This document shows positions 7,600-15,093 of a DNA stretch of 64,000 nt, piece after piece. Positions within the stretch are counted from its first letter, which is position 1, and each line of letters starts with the position of its first letter. The notes below the pieces were generated by a model. That model saw only the letters and a program-made list of their open reading frames with translations, was not told where the DNA came from and did no database searches. The stretch covers positions 1 through 64,000 of the forward strand of contig NZ_SDKM01000014.1 in assembly GCF_004519545.1 (NCBI RefSeq). The letters are read 5' to 3'. Position numbers and translations under genes: made by a program. The DNA is from Nocardioides guangzhouensis (GTDB lineage Bacteria > Actinomycetota > Actinomycetes > Propionibacteriales > Nocardioidaceae).

Positions 7600-9000
7600 G
7601 TGCGCGTCCGGATCACCGCCACGGTGGCGCTGCTGGTGGCGCTCGCGCTGACCCTGGCCGGGGTCATCATCTACGCGATCGAGTCGGCCCGGGTGGAGTC
7701 GGCGGCCGCCGAGCAGGCCGACCAGGAGATCGCGGAGTTCCTCCAGCTCCAGCAGCGGGGCACCGACCCGCAGACCGGGCAGCCCTTCGCCAGCACCCAA
7801 CGCCTGCTGCGGGTCTTCCTCGAGCGCAACGTGCCCAGCGACGACGAGCTGTTCATCGGCTGGCTGGGCAGCCGGCCGCGCTTCCAGTCGACGTCGCGGC
7901 ACGACGTCTCCACCGACCTCGACCTGCTCAACCTGGTCCGCGAGAACCTCGCCGACGGCCGGTCGATGCGCACCGACAGCGAGGCCGGCGAGCTGCTGGT
8001 GACCATGCAGCCGGTGACCGGGGACACCGACGGCGGCCTGGTGGTGGTGACGTTCCTCGACGACGCCCGCTCGGAGCTGACCAGCCTGGTCCGCACCTAC
8101 GCGATCGTCTCCCTGCTGTCGCTGGGCGCGATCACGGCGGTCGCGTTCTGGCAGTCGGGCCGGCTGCTGGCGCCGCTGCGCCGGCTCAACGACGCGGCCC
8201 GCGACATCACCGCCACCGACCTGTCCCGCCGGCTGCCCGAGACCGGCAACGACGACATCACCGCGCTCACCCGCACCTTCAACCAGATGCTCGACCGGCT
8301 GGAGTCCGCGTTCGCGGGGCAGCGCCAGTTCCTCGACGACGCGGGCCACGAGCTGCGCACGCCGCTGACCGTGCTGGCCGGGCACCTCGAGCTGCTCGAC
8401 GCCTCCGACCCCACCGAGGTGGCGAGCACCCGGGCCCTGCTCGCCGACGAGGTGGACCGGATGTCGCGGCTGGTCGGCGACCTGATCCTGCTGGCCCAGG
8501 CCGGGCGCCCCGGATTCATCACCCGGCAGCCGGTCGACCTCGACGAGCTCACCACCTCGGTGCTGGCCAAGGCCCGGGCGCTCGGTGACCGGGACTGGCG
8601 CTCCGACGGCGTCGGCGTGGGCAGCCTGAGCGCCGACCACCAGCGGCTCACCCAGGCGCTGCTCCAGCTCGCCGAGAACGCCGTGAAGCACACCGTGCCG
8701 GGCGACGTGGTCGCGGTCGGGTCGGCGTACGACGAAGGGTCGGCGCGGCTCTGGGTGCGCGACTCCGGGCCGGGCGTGGCGCCCGAGGACCGGGCGGTGG
8801 TCTTCGAGCGGTTCGGCCGCGGTGCCACCATGCCCGACGACGACGGGTTCGGGCTCGGCCTCTCTATCGTCCGGGCGATCGCGGAGGCGCACGGCGGCAC
8901 CGTGGCCGTCACCGACGCGGAGGGCGGGGGCGCCCGCTTCGAGATCACGCTGCCGACCGGGCTGCCGAGCGGGAAGGGCGAGACGTGGCCCGCATCCTGA
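7600..9000 (+). CDS. Sensor histidine kinase (HAMP, two transmembrane segments)
   Basis: About 466 residues: TM1 near 7-28, an extracytoplasmic region of about 140 residues without an obvious known fold, TM2 near 165-185, HAMP (about 186-238), HisKA with FLDDAGHELRTPL (His250 is the phosphoacceptor), and HATPase with QLAENAVKHT, RDSGPGVAPEDR and DGFGLGLSIVR. It should autophosphorylate and pass phosphate to the regulator encoded next, whose start overlaps this stop by 16 nt. The start is uncertain: an ATG at 7465 is in frame but would overlap the upstream gene by 74 nt and add only a Thr-rich tail read from its repeats, so GTG 7600 is used. Confidence 0.88.
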   Translation: MRVRITATVALLVALALTLAGVIIYAIESARVESAAAEQADQEIAEFLQLQQRGTDPQTGQPFASTQRLLRVFLERNVPSDDELFIGWLGSRPRFQSTSRHDVSTDLDLLNLVRENLADGRSMRTDSEAGELLVTMQPVTGDTDGGLVVVTFLDDARSELTSLVRTYAIVSLLSLGAITAVAFWQSGRLLAPLRRLNDAARDITATDLSRRLPETGNDDITALTRTFNQMLDRLESAFAGQRQFLDDAGHELRTPLTVLAGHLELLDASDPTEVASTRALLADEVDRMSRLVGDLILLAQAGRPGFITRQPVDLDELTTSVLAKARALGDRDWRSDGVGVGSLSADHQRLTQALLQLAENAVKHTVPGDVVAVGSAYDEGSARLWVRDSGPGVAPEDRAVVFERFGRGATMPDDDGFGLGLSIVRAIAEAHGGTVAVTDAEGGGARFEITLPTGLPSGKGETWPAS

Positions 9001-9653
9001 TCGTCGAGGACGAGGAGCGGATCGCCGCGTTCGTCGCGAAGGGGCTCAGGGCGGAGGGCCACGTCGTGACGGCGGTGGGCGACGGCCGGGTCGGGCTGGA
9101 CGAGGCCCTGAGCGGAGTCCACGACCTCGTGATCCTCGACATCGGGCTGCCCTCGCTCGACGGCTTCGACCTGCTCGACCGGCTCCGCTCCCAGGGCTCC
9201 CGGGTGCCGGTGATCGTGCTGACCGCGCGCGACTCGGTGTCCGACACGGTCACCGCCCTCGACGGTGGCGCGGACGACTACGTGCCCAAGCCGTTCCGGT
9301 TCGCCGAGCTGCTTGCCCGGGTCCGGCTACGGCTGCGCCAGGCGGGCGAGGGCGCCGCCACGGCCGAGACCGTGCTGGAGGCCGGCGGTTTCCGGCTCGA
9401 CCTGCGCACCCGCCGGGTGCGGGTCGACGGCCGTGAGGTGGACCTGTCGGCGCGGGAGTTCACGCTGCTGGAGATCTTCATGCGCCACCCGGGGCAGGTG
9501 CTGTCCCGGGAGCAGCTCCTCGACCACGTGTGGGGCTTCGACTTCGACCCCGGGTCCAACGTGGTCGACGTCTACGTCGGCTACCTCCGCCGCAAGCTCG
9601 GCTCCGACGCCGTGGCCACGGTGCGGGGCATGGGGTACCGCTTCAGCGCCTGA
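8985..9653 (+). CDS. OmpR/PhoB-family response regulator
   Basis: A 222-residue regulator. The receiver domain (about 1-115) has the acidic pair VEDEER, phosphoacceptor Asp52 in LVILDIGLP, Thr in VLTARDS and Lys in VPKPF. The C-terminal winged helix (about 125-220) has SAREFTLLEIFMRHPGQVLS and NVVDVYVGYLRRKLG. GTG at 8985 has GGGAAGG upstream and overlaps the kinase stop, so the pair is translationally coupled. The likely targets are the CTCTCAT-type sites upstream of the two Asp-rich exported proteins at both ends of this cluster. Its 3' end overlaps the convergent kinase gene by 11 nt. Confidence 0.93.
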   Translation: MARILIVEDEERIAAFVAKGLRAEGHVVTAVGDGRVGLDEALSGVHDLVILDIGLPSLDGFDLLDRLRSQGSRVPVIVLTARDSVSDTVTALDGGADDYVPKPFRFAELLARVRLRLRQAGEGAATAETVLEAGGFRLDLRTRRVRVDGREVDLSAREFTLLEIFMRHPGQVLSREQLLDHVWGFDFDPGSNVVDVYVGYLRRKLGSDAVATVRGMGYRFSA

Positions 9654-10527
9654 CCCGGAACCCGGCCAGGTGGCCGACGGGCTGCCGCTCGAGGACCGGC
9701 TGCAGCGCCTCCGCGATCTCGCGCGGGCGCGGACGGTCCCGAGGCAGCGGCGCCAGCGCGGCGTGCACGACCTTCGCGACCTCCTCGGGCACCCGGTCCG
9801 GCAGTGCGTACGGCGCCCCGCCGTCGAGCACGGCCACCTGCGGGAAGCGGTCCACGAGCGCGCTTGCGTCCGGGTCGCCGTCGTCGAACGGCCGGTGGCC
9901 GGCCACCGCCTCGAACAGGGTGGCGCCCAGCCCCCACACGTCGCTGGCCGGTCCGGGGGCGCCGGTGGCGGGCGGGTCGCACTGCTCGGGAGCCAGGTAG
10001 GCGTCGGTGCCGACCGGGTGCCGCAGCCCGGCCGCCTCCTCCACGGTGCGGGCCACCGACAGGTCGATGAGCCGGGCGGGGGCGCCCATGATCACGTTGC
10101 TGGGCTTGAGGTCGAGGTGCACGTGGCCGACGTGCGCGAGGTAGTGCAGCGCCGAGGCGAGGTCGACCGCCAGCGGGAGGTACTGCTGCTCCTGCAGCGG
10201 GCCGTAGCGCCGGAGCAGCGTCGAGAGCCGGGGCCCGTCGACGTGTTCCAGCACGACGTGGGGGCGCGGGCCATTCACGTCGTGCCGGAGCGAGCGGACG
10301 ACCACGGGGTGGTTGACCTCGGCCAGTGCCCGGACCTCGCGGCGCAGGCCGCGGAGGCTGGAGGCGTCGTGCACCTGCCCGGGGCGGAGCACCTTGACCA
10401 CCACGGGGGCGTAGGTGATCTCGTCGAAGGCGAGCCAGGCCTCGTACGCCGCTCCCCCGCCGAGCAGCCGCACCGCGGTCAGCCCGGGGGCGATCTGCCC
10501 GTCCTCGCCGAAGTCCCACGTCTCCAT
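9643..10527 (-). CDS. Soluble Ser/Thr protein kinase-like protein with degenerate motifs
   Basis: A 294-residue protein kinase fold without a transmembrane segment. The glycine loop is LLGGGAAYEAW instead of GxGxxG, and the catalytic Lys is Lys45 in VVVKVL. The catalytic loop HVHLDLKPSN (Asp139, Lys141, Asn144) is intact, but the DFG motif is DLS (Asp155). GTDAYLAPEQ and the SDVWGLGATLFE segment are normal. The metal-binding Asp and catalytic Asp are present, so activity is possible but may be atypical. GGGAGG precedes the ATG at 10527. It lies between the two-component system and the second Asp-rich protein and may belong to the same signalling unit. Confidence 0.85.
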   Translation of the reverse strand: METWDFGEDGQIAPGLTAVRLLGGGAAYEAWLAFDEITYAPVVVKVLRPGQVHDASSLRGLRREVRALAEVNHPVVVRSLRHDVNGPRPHVVLEHVDGPRLSTLLRRYGPLQEQQYLPLAVDLASALHYLAHVGHVHLDLKPSNVIMGAPARLIDLSVARTVEEAAGLRHPVGTDAYLAPEQCDPPATGAPGPASDVWGLGATLFEAVAGHRPFDDGDPDASALVDRFPQVAVLDGGAPYALPDRVPEEVAKVVHAALAPLPRDRPRPREIAEALQPVLERQPVGHLAGFRVRR

Positions 10528-10565
10528 GTCCGGTTCCCTCCCGGTCCCGTGCCGTCGTACGGCGG

Positions 10566-10976
10566 TCAGCGGCGGGTGTCGTTCCGCGAGCGGTCGTTGG
10601 TGCGGTCGGCGGACCAGTCGCGCTTCACGTTGCCGTTCCCGTCGCGGGTCCAGTCGCGGGTCTTGTCGCTCCGACTCAGGTCCCGGTCGCGGCTGACGGC
10701 GGCGAACCGGCTGTTGGTGTGGTCGCGGGTCGAGCGGCTGACGCCCGTGTGGCGGCTCCGGGTGCTGGTCCCCGTGTCGTCGTTGGTGTCGTCGTTGGTG
10801 TCGTCGTCATCGTCGTCGGCGACGAGCACGAGGTCGGGGGTGTCGTCGTCGCGCTTCGACACCTGGTCGTTCGGCCGGTCGTCGGCCTGGCTGGTGCCGG
10901 CGGTCTGCAGGGAGAGCAGGCCGACGGCAACCAGTCCGACCAGGGCCAGCAGGGCTGTGGTGACGGTCTTCCTCAT
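10566..10976 (-). CDS. Secreted acidic/basic low-complexity protein
   Basis: A 136-residue exported protein of unknown function. A clear signal peptide (MRKTVTTALLALVGLVAVG, cleavage near SQADD) is followed by an acidic stretch LVLVADDDDDDTNDDTNDD. The C-terminal half is rich in Arg, Asp, Ser and Thr (for example SRSDKTRDWTRDGNGN). GAGAGG stands 9 nt before the ATG at 10976. Its upstream region has three ATGAG-type half-sites at 11-bp spacing, like those before the Asp-rich gene at 7161. It is probably co-regulated with that gene by the two-component system. No homologous domain is recognised. Confidence 0.65.
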   Translation of the reverse strand: MRKTVTTALLALVGLVAVGLLSLQTAGTSQADDRPNDQVSKRDDDTPDLVLVADDDDDDTNDDTNDDTGTSTRSRHTGVSRSTRDHTNSRFAAVSRDRDLSRSDKTRDWTRDGNGNVKRDWSADRTNDRSRNDTRR

Positions 10977-11033
10977 GACGGTGTCCTCTCTGGACTCTCG
11001 TGGTGCGGTCGAGGACGACCCTGCCGAGCGGCC

Positions 11034-11071
11034 GTGAGTGGTCCATGAGGGCCGCATGAGACGCCTCTCAC
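11034..11071 (-). promoter_or_regulatory. Predicted response-regulator sites: three ATGAG-type boxes at 11-bp spacing
   Basis: GTGAG at 11034, ATGAG at 11045 and ATGAG at 11056 recur every 11 bp (read CTCAT on the minus strand, toward the gene at 10566-10976). An inverted CTCTCAC at 11065-11071 makes ATGAGACGCCTCTCA, matching the palindrome at 7099-7116. The region may drive both the minus-strand gene and the small plus-strand gene. Confidence 0.6.
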
Positions 11072-11084
11072 CGGGACCGGCGCC

Positions 11085-11225
11085 GTGGGACGATCCGGGG
11101 CCAGCACCGGTCCGACGACGAGGAGGCACGCATGGGGTCCGTGGTCGCACAACGCCACCATCGTCGCGGTGGTACTGGTGGGGCTCGGCGCGCTGCTGGT
11201 CGTCGAAGGCGTGGCCGGGCTCTGA
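11085..11225 (+). CDS. Candidate small membrane protein, possibly frameshifted
   Basis: One plus-strand frame reads ...HAWGPWSHNATIVA followed by a hydrophobic helix VVLVGLGALLVVEGVAGL and a stop at 11223, giving a protein of 32-46 residues with one transmembrane segment. The only in-frame start is GTG at 11085. A strong AGGAGG (11121-11126) with ATG at 11132 is in a different frame, and that frame yields an implausible Arg-rich peptide. A lost base or two just after the ATG would join the good start to the hydrophobic frame. The CTCTCAC box and a GGGACGAT element upstream resemble the promoter at 7109-7150. Existence is uncertain. Confidence 0.3.
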   Translation: MGRSGASTGPTTRRHAWGPWSHNATIVAVVLVGLGALLVVEGVAGL

Positions 11226-11363
11226 CCCGCGGGGTCTGGACCGTTGTGACCCGCCGGTAGCAATTGCCCGCCCGGACACCTGCGTCCGGCTAGCATCACG
11301 CCGCACCGCGCGCGGCGGTGCGCGGAGACCGGCCGCGGACGCGGGCCGTGGAGGGAGTCGAGC

Positions 11364-12235
11364 GTGCCCCACCTGCCCGACGTCGTGACCTGGTCGATCC
11401 CGGGCTTCCTGCTGCTGATCGTGGTCGAGGTGGTCTCGTTCCGCTTCCACGGCGACGACGACGAGCTCGGCTACGACTCCCGGGACACCGCCACCAGCCT
11501 GACCATGGGACTGGGCAGCATCGCCTTCGACATCCTCTGGAAGATCCCGGCGCTGGCGGTCTACGTCCTCGTCTACGAGCTGACGCCGCTGCGCGTCGAG
11601 CTGACCTGGTGGACGCTGCCGCTGCTGCTGGTCGCGCAGGACTTCTTCTACTACTGGTCGCACCGCAGCCACCACGTGATCCGCATCCTCTGGGCCTCGC
11701 ACGTCGTGCACCACTCGAGCCAGCGGTTCAACCTGTCGACGGCGCTGCGGCAGACCTGGACCGGCTTCACGTCGTTCGTGTTCTACATCCCGATGGTGGC
11801 GGCCGGGGTCCACCCCGGCGTGCTGGCGTTCTGCCAGTCGGTGAACCTCGTCTACCAGTTCTGGATCCACACCGAGCGGATCGACCGGCTCCCCCGCCCG
11901 GTCGAGGCGGTCTTCAACACCCGTCCCACCACCGGGTCCACCACGCCTCGCAGGGCAGCTACCTCGACCGCGACTTCGCCGGGATGCTGATCGTCTGGGA
12001 CCGGATGTTCGGCACCTTCGAGCCCGAGGGCGAGCGTTGCGCGTACGGCCTGACCACCAACATCGACACCTACAACCCGGTGCGGGTCGCGTTCCACGAG
12101 TACGCCTCGATCGGGCAGGACCTGCGGGCCGCCGACGGCTGGCGGGAGCGGCTCGGGCTGCTGGTGCACAAGCCCGGCTGGACGCCGGCGACCGCGGACG
12201 TCGTGGACGGTGCCGCGCTGGACGGTGCGCGATGA
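11364..12235 (+). pseudogene. Fatty acid hydroxylase/sterol desaturase family protein, single-base frameshift
   Basis: The first 186 codons encode a membrane di-iron hydroxylase with His clusters SHRSHHVIR (about residue 106) and HVVHHSSQRFN (about 120). The frame then breaks near 11921. The next frame continues with SHHRVHHASQGSYLDRDF and the family C-terminus IVWDRMFGTFEPEGER, ending at 12235. Inserting one C in the run at 11920-11922 restores a 290-residue protein of normal length. The frame as given would end at 11990 with a nonsense tail lacking the third His cluster. The superfamily includes alkylglycerol monooxygenase, and coupling by ATGA to a YhhN/lysoplasmalogenase gene suggests a role with ether lipids (inference). 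Confidence 0.85.
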
Positions 12236-12945
12236 CCGCCCGCGTGCTCCTCGCGGCGTACGCCGTCGCGTCGGTGCTCAACATCGCCGGCCAGCTCGTC
12301 GACGGCACCGCGCTCGACACCGCGACCAAGCCGCTGCTGATGCCCCTGCTGCTCGGGGTCCTGCTCGCCTCGGCCCGCCTCGGGACCCGGCTGCTCCGGG
12401 CCACGGCCGCGGCCCTGGTGTTCTCGTGGCTGGGCGACCTGTTCCTCATGCCCGGCGGCGACACCTGGTTCCTGCTCGGGCTGGCCGCCTTCCTCGGCGC
12501 ACAGGTCTGCTACTGCATCGGCTTCGCGACCCGGTTCTCCGACAGCCCGCTGCGCCGGCGTCGCGCCCTGGTCGCGCCGTATGTCGCGTGGTGGCTGCTG
12601 CTGCTGGTCGTGCTCGGGCCCGACCTCGGCGGGATGGTCGTCCCCGTCGCGGTCTACGGCGCGGTGCTGTGCACCATGGCCGCGCTGGCCACCGGCGTGC
12701 ACCGCTGGACCACCATCGGGGCGCTGCTGTTCGTGGCCTCCGACTCGGTGCTTGCCGCCACCTCGCTGTCCGACCGGCTCAGCGTGCCCGCGGACGGCGC
12801 CGTGGTGATGACGACGTACACGCTCGGGCAGGCGTTGATCGTGCTCGGCGTGCTCGCCGCCTCGGGGGCCGGGCTCGGTGCCGGACGGGCCGGCGTCAGT
12901 TCACCTGGCGCTCGTACCCCGCCCAGTACGGCTGGCGCAGCTTGA
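12232..12945 (+). CDS. Lysoplasmalogenase family membrane protein (YhhN/TMEM86)
   Basis: A 237-residue integral membrane protein with about seven or eight hydrophobic segments. The family hallmarks are TKPLLMPLLL near residue 35, FSWLGDLFLM near residue 64 with the conserved Asp, and FVASDSVLAA near residue 167. YhhN/TMEM86 enzymes hydrolyse the vinyl-ether bond of lysoplasmalogens. ATG at 12232 overlaps the hydroxylase stop as ATGA, so translation is coupled to the frameshifted gene upstream. The last 16 codons overlap the convergent acyl-CoA ligase gene by 50 bp. Confidence 0.85.
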   Translation: MTARVLLAAYAVASVLNIAGQLVDGTALDTATKPLLMPLLLGVLLASARLGTRLLRATAAALVFSWLGDLFLMPGGDTWFLLGLAAFLGAQVCYCIGFATRFSDSPLRRRRALVAPYVAWWLLLLVVLGPDLGGMVVPVAVYGAVLCTMAALATGVHRWTTIGALLFVASDSVLAATSLSDRLSVPADGAVVMTTYTLGQALIVLGVLAASGAGLGAGRAGVSSPGARTPPSTAGAA

Positions 12946-14428
12946 ACTTCTGCAGCTTGCCGGTCGCGGTCCGGGCCAGCTCGTCGCGGAACTCGATGCT
13001 GGTCGGTGCCTTGTAGCCGGCCGCCCGCTGCTTGCACCAGGCGATCAGCTCCTCCTCGGTGGCCTGCTGGTCCTCGGCCAGCACCACCAGCGCCTTGATC
13101 GTCTCGCCCCACTTCTCGCTGGGCACCCCGATCACGGCGACCTCGGCGACCGCCGGGTGACTGAACAGCACGTCCTCGACCTCGATCGAGCTGACGTTCT
13201 CGCCGCCCGTGATGATCACGTCCTTCTTGCGGTCGCTGATCGTGAGGTAGCCGTCGTCGCCGATGGTCCCGCCGTCCCCGGTGTGGAACCAGCCACCGTC
13301 GAGCGCCTTGGCGGACTCCTCGGGCTGCTGCCAGTAGCCCTCGAGCACCACGTTGGAGCGGGCCAGCACCTCGCCCTCGGGATCGACCTTGAGGGTGACG
13401 CCCAGCGCAGGGGTGCCGGCGCGAACCAGCCTCGACGCCCGCTCCTCGACGCTCAGGTCGTCCCACTCGGCCCGGCTGCGGTTGATCGTGAGCAGCGGGG
13501 AGGTCTCGGTCAGGCCGTAGATCTGGATGAACTCCCACCCGAGCTCCGACTCCACCCGGGCCACGGTCTTCGTGGGCGGCGGGGCGCCGGCGACGATGAT
13601 CCGCACCCGGTCCCGGCCGGGGATCTCGCCCTCCCAGGTCTGGGCGGCCTCGAGCACGGCGGCGACCACGGCCGGCGCCGCGCACATCACGGTGACTCCG
13701 TGCTCCTGGACCCGGCGCAGGATCTCGGCTCCGTCGATCTTGCGGATCACGACCTGCTTGACGCCGAGGCCGGTCATCGCGAACGGCATGCCCCAACCGT
13801 TGGCGTGGAACATCGGCAGCGTGTGCAGGTAGACGTCGCGGTCGGTGACCCCGGCGTGCATCGCGAAGGTCACGGCGTTCGTCCAGATGTTGCGGTGGGT
13901 GATCTGCACACCCTTGGGCCGGGCGGTGGTGCCGGAGGTGTAGTTGATGCAGGCGGTCGTGGTCTCGTCCGGATCCCACGGCTTCGGCGTCGCGCCGTCG
14001 GGGGCGTACAGGTGCTCGTCGTCGCCGAGCGTGAACCGGTGCTCGGCGGTGACGGACGCGAGCGACTCGTCGATCTCGGGGTCCACCAGCAGCACCCGGG
14101 CGCCGGAGTGCTCGACGATGTAGCGGACCTCGTCGGGGCGCAGCCGGAAGTTCACCGGCACCAGCACCCGTCCGGAGCCGGCCACTCCGAAGAAGGAGTT
14201 GAAGAGCCGGGCGCTGTTGTGCGAGACGACCGCGACCCGGTCCCCGAAGCCGATCCCGAGGTCGTCGAGGAGCGCCGCCTGGCGACGGGCCCGGTCCGCG
14301 ACCTCCCGGTAGGTCAGCGCGCCGAGGGACTCGGCGGGCTGGGCAGGCTCGTCGACGATGCCGGGGCGGTCGCCGTACACGGCCTCCGCACGGTTGATGA
14401 AGTCCGAGGCGCTGAACGGGACGTGCAT
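12896..14428 (-). CDS. AMP-binding acyl-CoA synthetase
   Basis: A 510-residue ANL-superfamily ligase that activates a carboxylic acid to acyl-AMP and then acyl-CoA. Motifs in order: P-loop INYTSGTTARPKGVQ (about 162), PMFHANGWG (about 206), IYGLTETSP (about 304), FHTGDGG (about 385), GGENVSS (about 410) and the C-terminal Lys in TATGKLQKFKLR. The FHANGWG form is typical of medium-chain or short-chain/aryl acyl-CoA ligases, so the substrate is not fixed. GGGAG precedes the ATG and TAGGGT lies about 35 nt upstream as a -10 candidate. The gene is convergent with the lysoplasmalogenase gene. Confidence 0.92.
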   Translation of the reverse strand: MHVPFSASDFINRAEAVYGDRPGIVDEPAQPAESLGALTYREVADRARRQAALLDDLGIGFGDRVAVVSHNSARLFNSFFGVAGSGRVLVPVNFRLRPDEVRYIVEHSGARVLLVDPEIDESLASVTAEHRFTLGDDEHLYAPDGATPKPWDPDETTTACINYTSGTTARPKGVQITHRNIWTNAVTFAMHAGVTDRDVYLHTLPMFHANGWGMPFAMTGLGVKQVVIRKIDGAEILRRVQEHGVTVMCAAPAVVAAVLEAAQTWEGEIPGRDRVRIIVAGAPPPTKTVARVESELGWEFIQIYGLTETSPLLTINRSRAEWDDLSVEERASRLVRAGTPALGVTLKVDPEGEVLARSNVVLEGYWQQPEESAKALDGGWFHTGDGGTIGDDGYLTISDRKKDVIITGGENVSSIEVEDVLFSHPAVAEVAVIGVPSEKWGETIKALVVLAEDQQATEEELIAWCKQRAAGYKAPTSIEFRDELARTATGKLQKFKLRQPYWAGYERQVN

Positions 14429-14460
14429 GAGTGGTCTCCCTCACATCGACGGTCGGAACC

Positions 14461-14466
14461 ACCCTA
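14461..14466 (-). promoter_or_regulatory. Possible -10 (TAGGGT) of acyl-CoA synthetase gene
   Basis: TAGGGT on the minus strand, about 33 nt before the ATG at 14428; the start also has a GGGAG ribosome binding site, so this transcript would carry a short leader. Confidence 0.4.
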
Positions 14467-14582
14467 GCCACGCGCGCACGGCCCCGGACCCGACCGATCG
14501 GGGGGTTCGCCCAGCGGTACGGCGGGTGCGCCGGGCGGGCGGATCCGGTCCGGACGGGCCACCCCGACCGGGCCCTGAAGCC

Positions 14583-15050
14583 TCAGGCCAGCAGGATCCC
14601 CTCGAGGTTCTCCAGGGCCTGCCGCGCGTAACCGCGCCACAGCCGCCCGAGCACGGGCACCAGCCGGGCTGCGACCGGCGACGCCGGGTGCACGGTCCAG
14701 GCCCAGGTCACGCGGCAGCCGGTGCCCGCAGGCACGAACCGCCAGGCGCCGTCCACCTGAGCGGCCAGCGGCTTGAGCGGCCCGGTGATCTCGTCGATGC
14801 GGTAGCCGAAGACCGAGGGCCGGTCGACGATCGTCAGCGTCTCGCGCAGCGTGCCCCCGTCGGAGAGCACGATGCGTCGGGACTGGCCGAGCGTCCCCCA
14901 CGGCTCGGGACCGGTGACCGCCTTGATCGGGGGCAGCAGCCCGTAGCGGTGCCGGAACAGGTGCGGCAGCGGGTGAACGATCGTGGTGTCGTAGGCGTGC
15001 TCGACGGGGCAGGGGTAGGAGCGGGAGGCCTCGAGCCGGAGGGGCGACAT
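14583..15050 (-). CDS. SRPBCC (START-like) family protein
   Basis: A 155-residue protein with the Bet v 1-like/polyketide cyclase pattern: an initial strand with CPVEHAYDTT, the central strand VFGYRIDEITGPL and a long C-terminal helix after SPVAARLVPVLGRLWRGYA. Such proteins bind hydrophobic ligands in a deep cavity; no catalytic residue can be assigned. It is transcribed in the same direction as the MFS gene upstream, 43 nt away, so it may be co-transcribed with it under the TetR-type control described below. Confidence 0.75.
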   Translation of the reverse strand: MSPLRLEASRSYPCPVEHAYDTTIVHPLPHLFRHRYGLLPPIKAVTGPEPWGTLGQSRRIVLSDGGTLRETLTIVDRPSVFGYRIDEITGPLKPLAAQVDGAWRFVPAGTGCRVTWAWTVHPASPVAARLVPVLGRLWRGYARQALENLEGILLA

Positions 15051-15093
15051 GACCCGACTCTAGGGCCCTGCCGCTCCCCCGCTCACGAGCGCG

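Larger units (their letters stand above)
10977..11363. other. Long intergenic stretch with divergent regulatory region and a small candidate gene
   Basis: The 387 bp hold the tandem ATGAG/CTCTCAC sites at 11034-11071 and a candidate small membrane-protein gene at about 11085-11225. The rest, up to the fatty acid hydroxylase start at 11364, shows no feature I can support. Confidence 0.6.

Noticed and set aside
11132-11260. 43-codon Arg-rich frame from ATG 11132
   Set aside because: Peptide composition is implausible; the hydrophobic neighbouring frame is preferred despite the weaker start.
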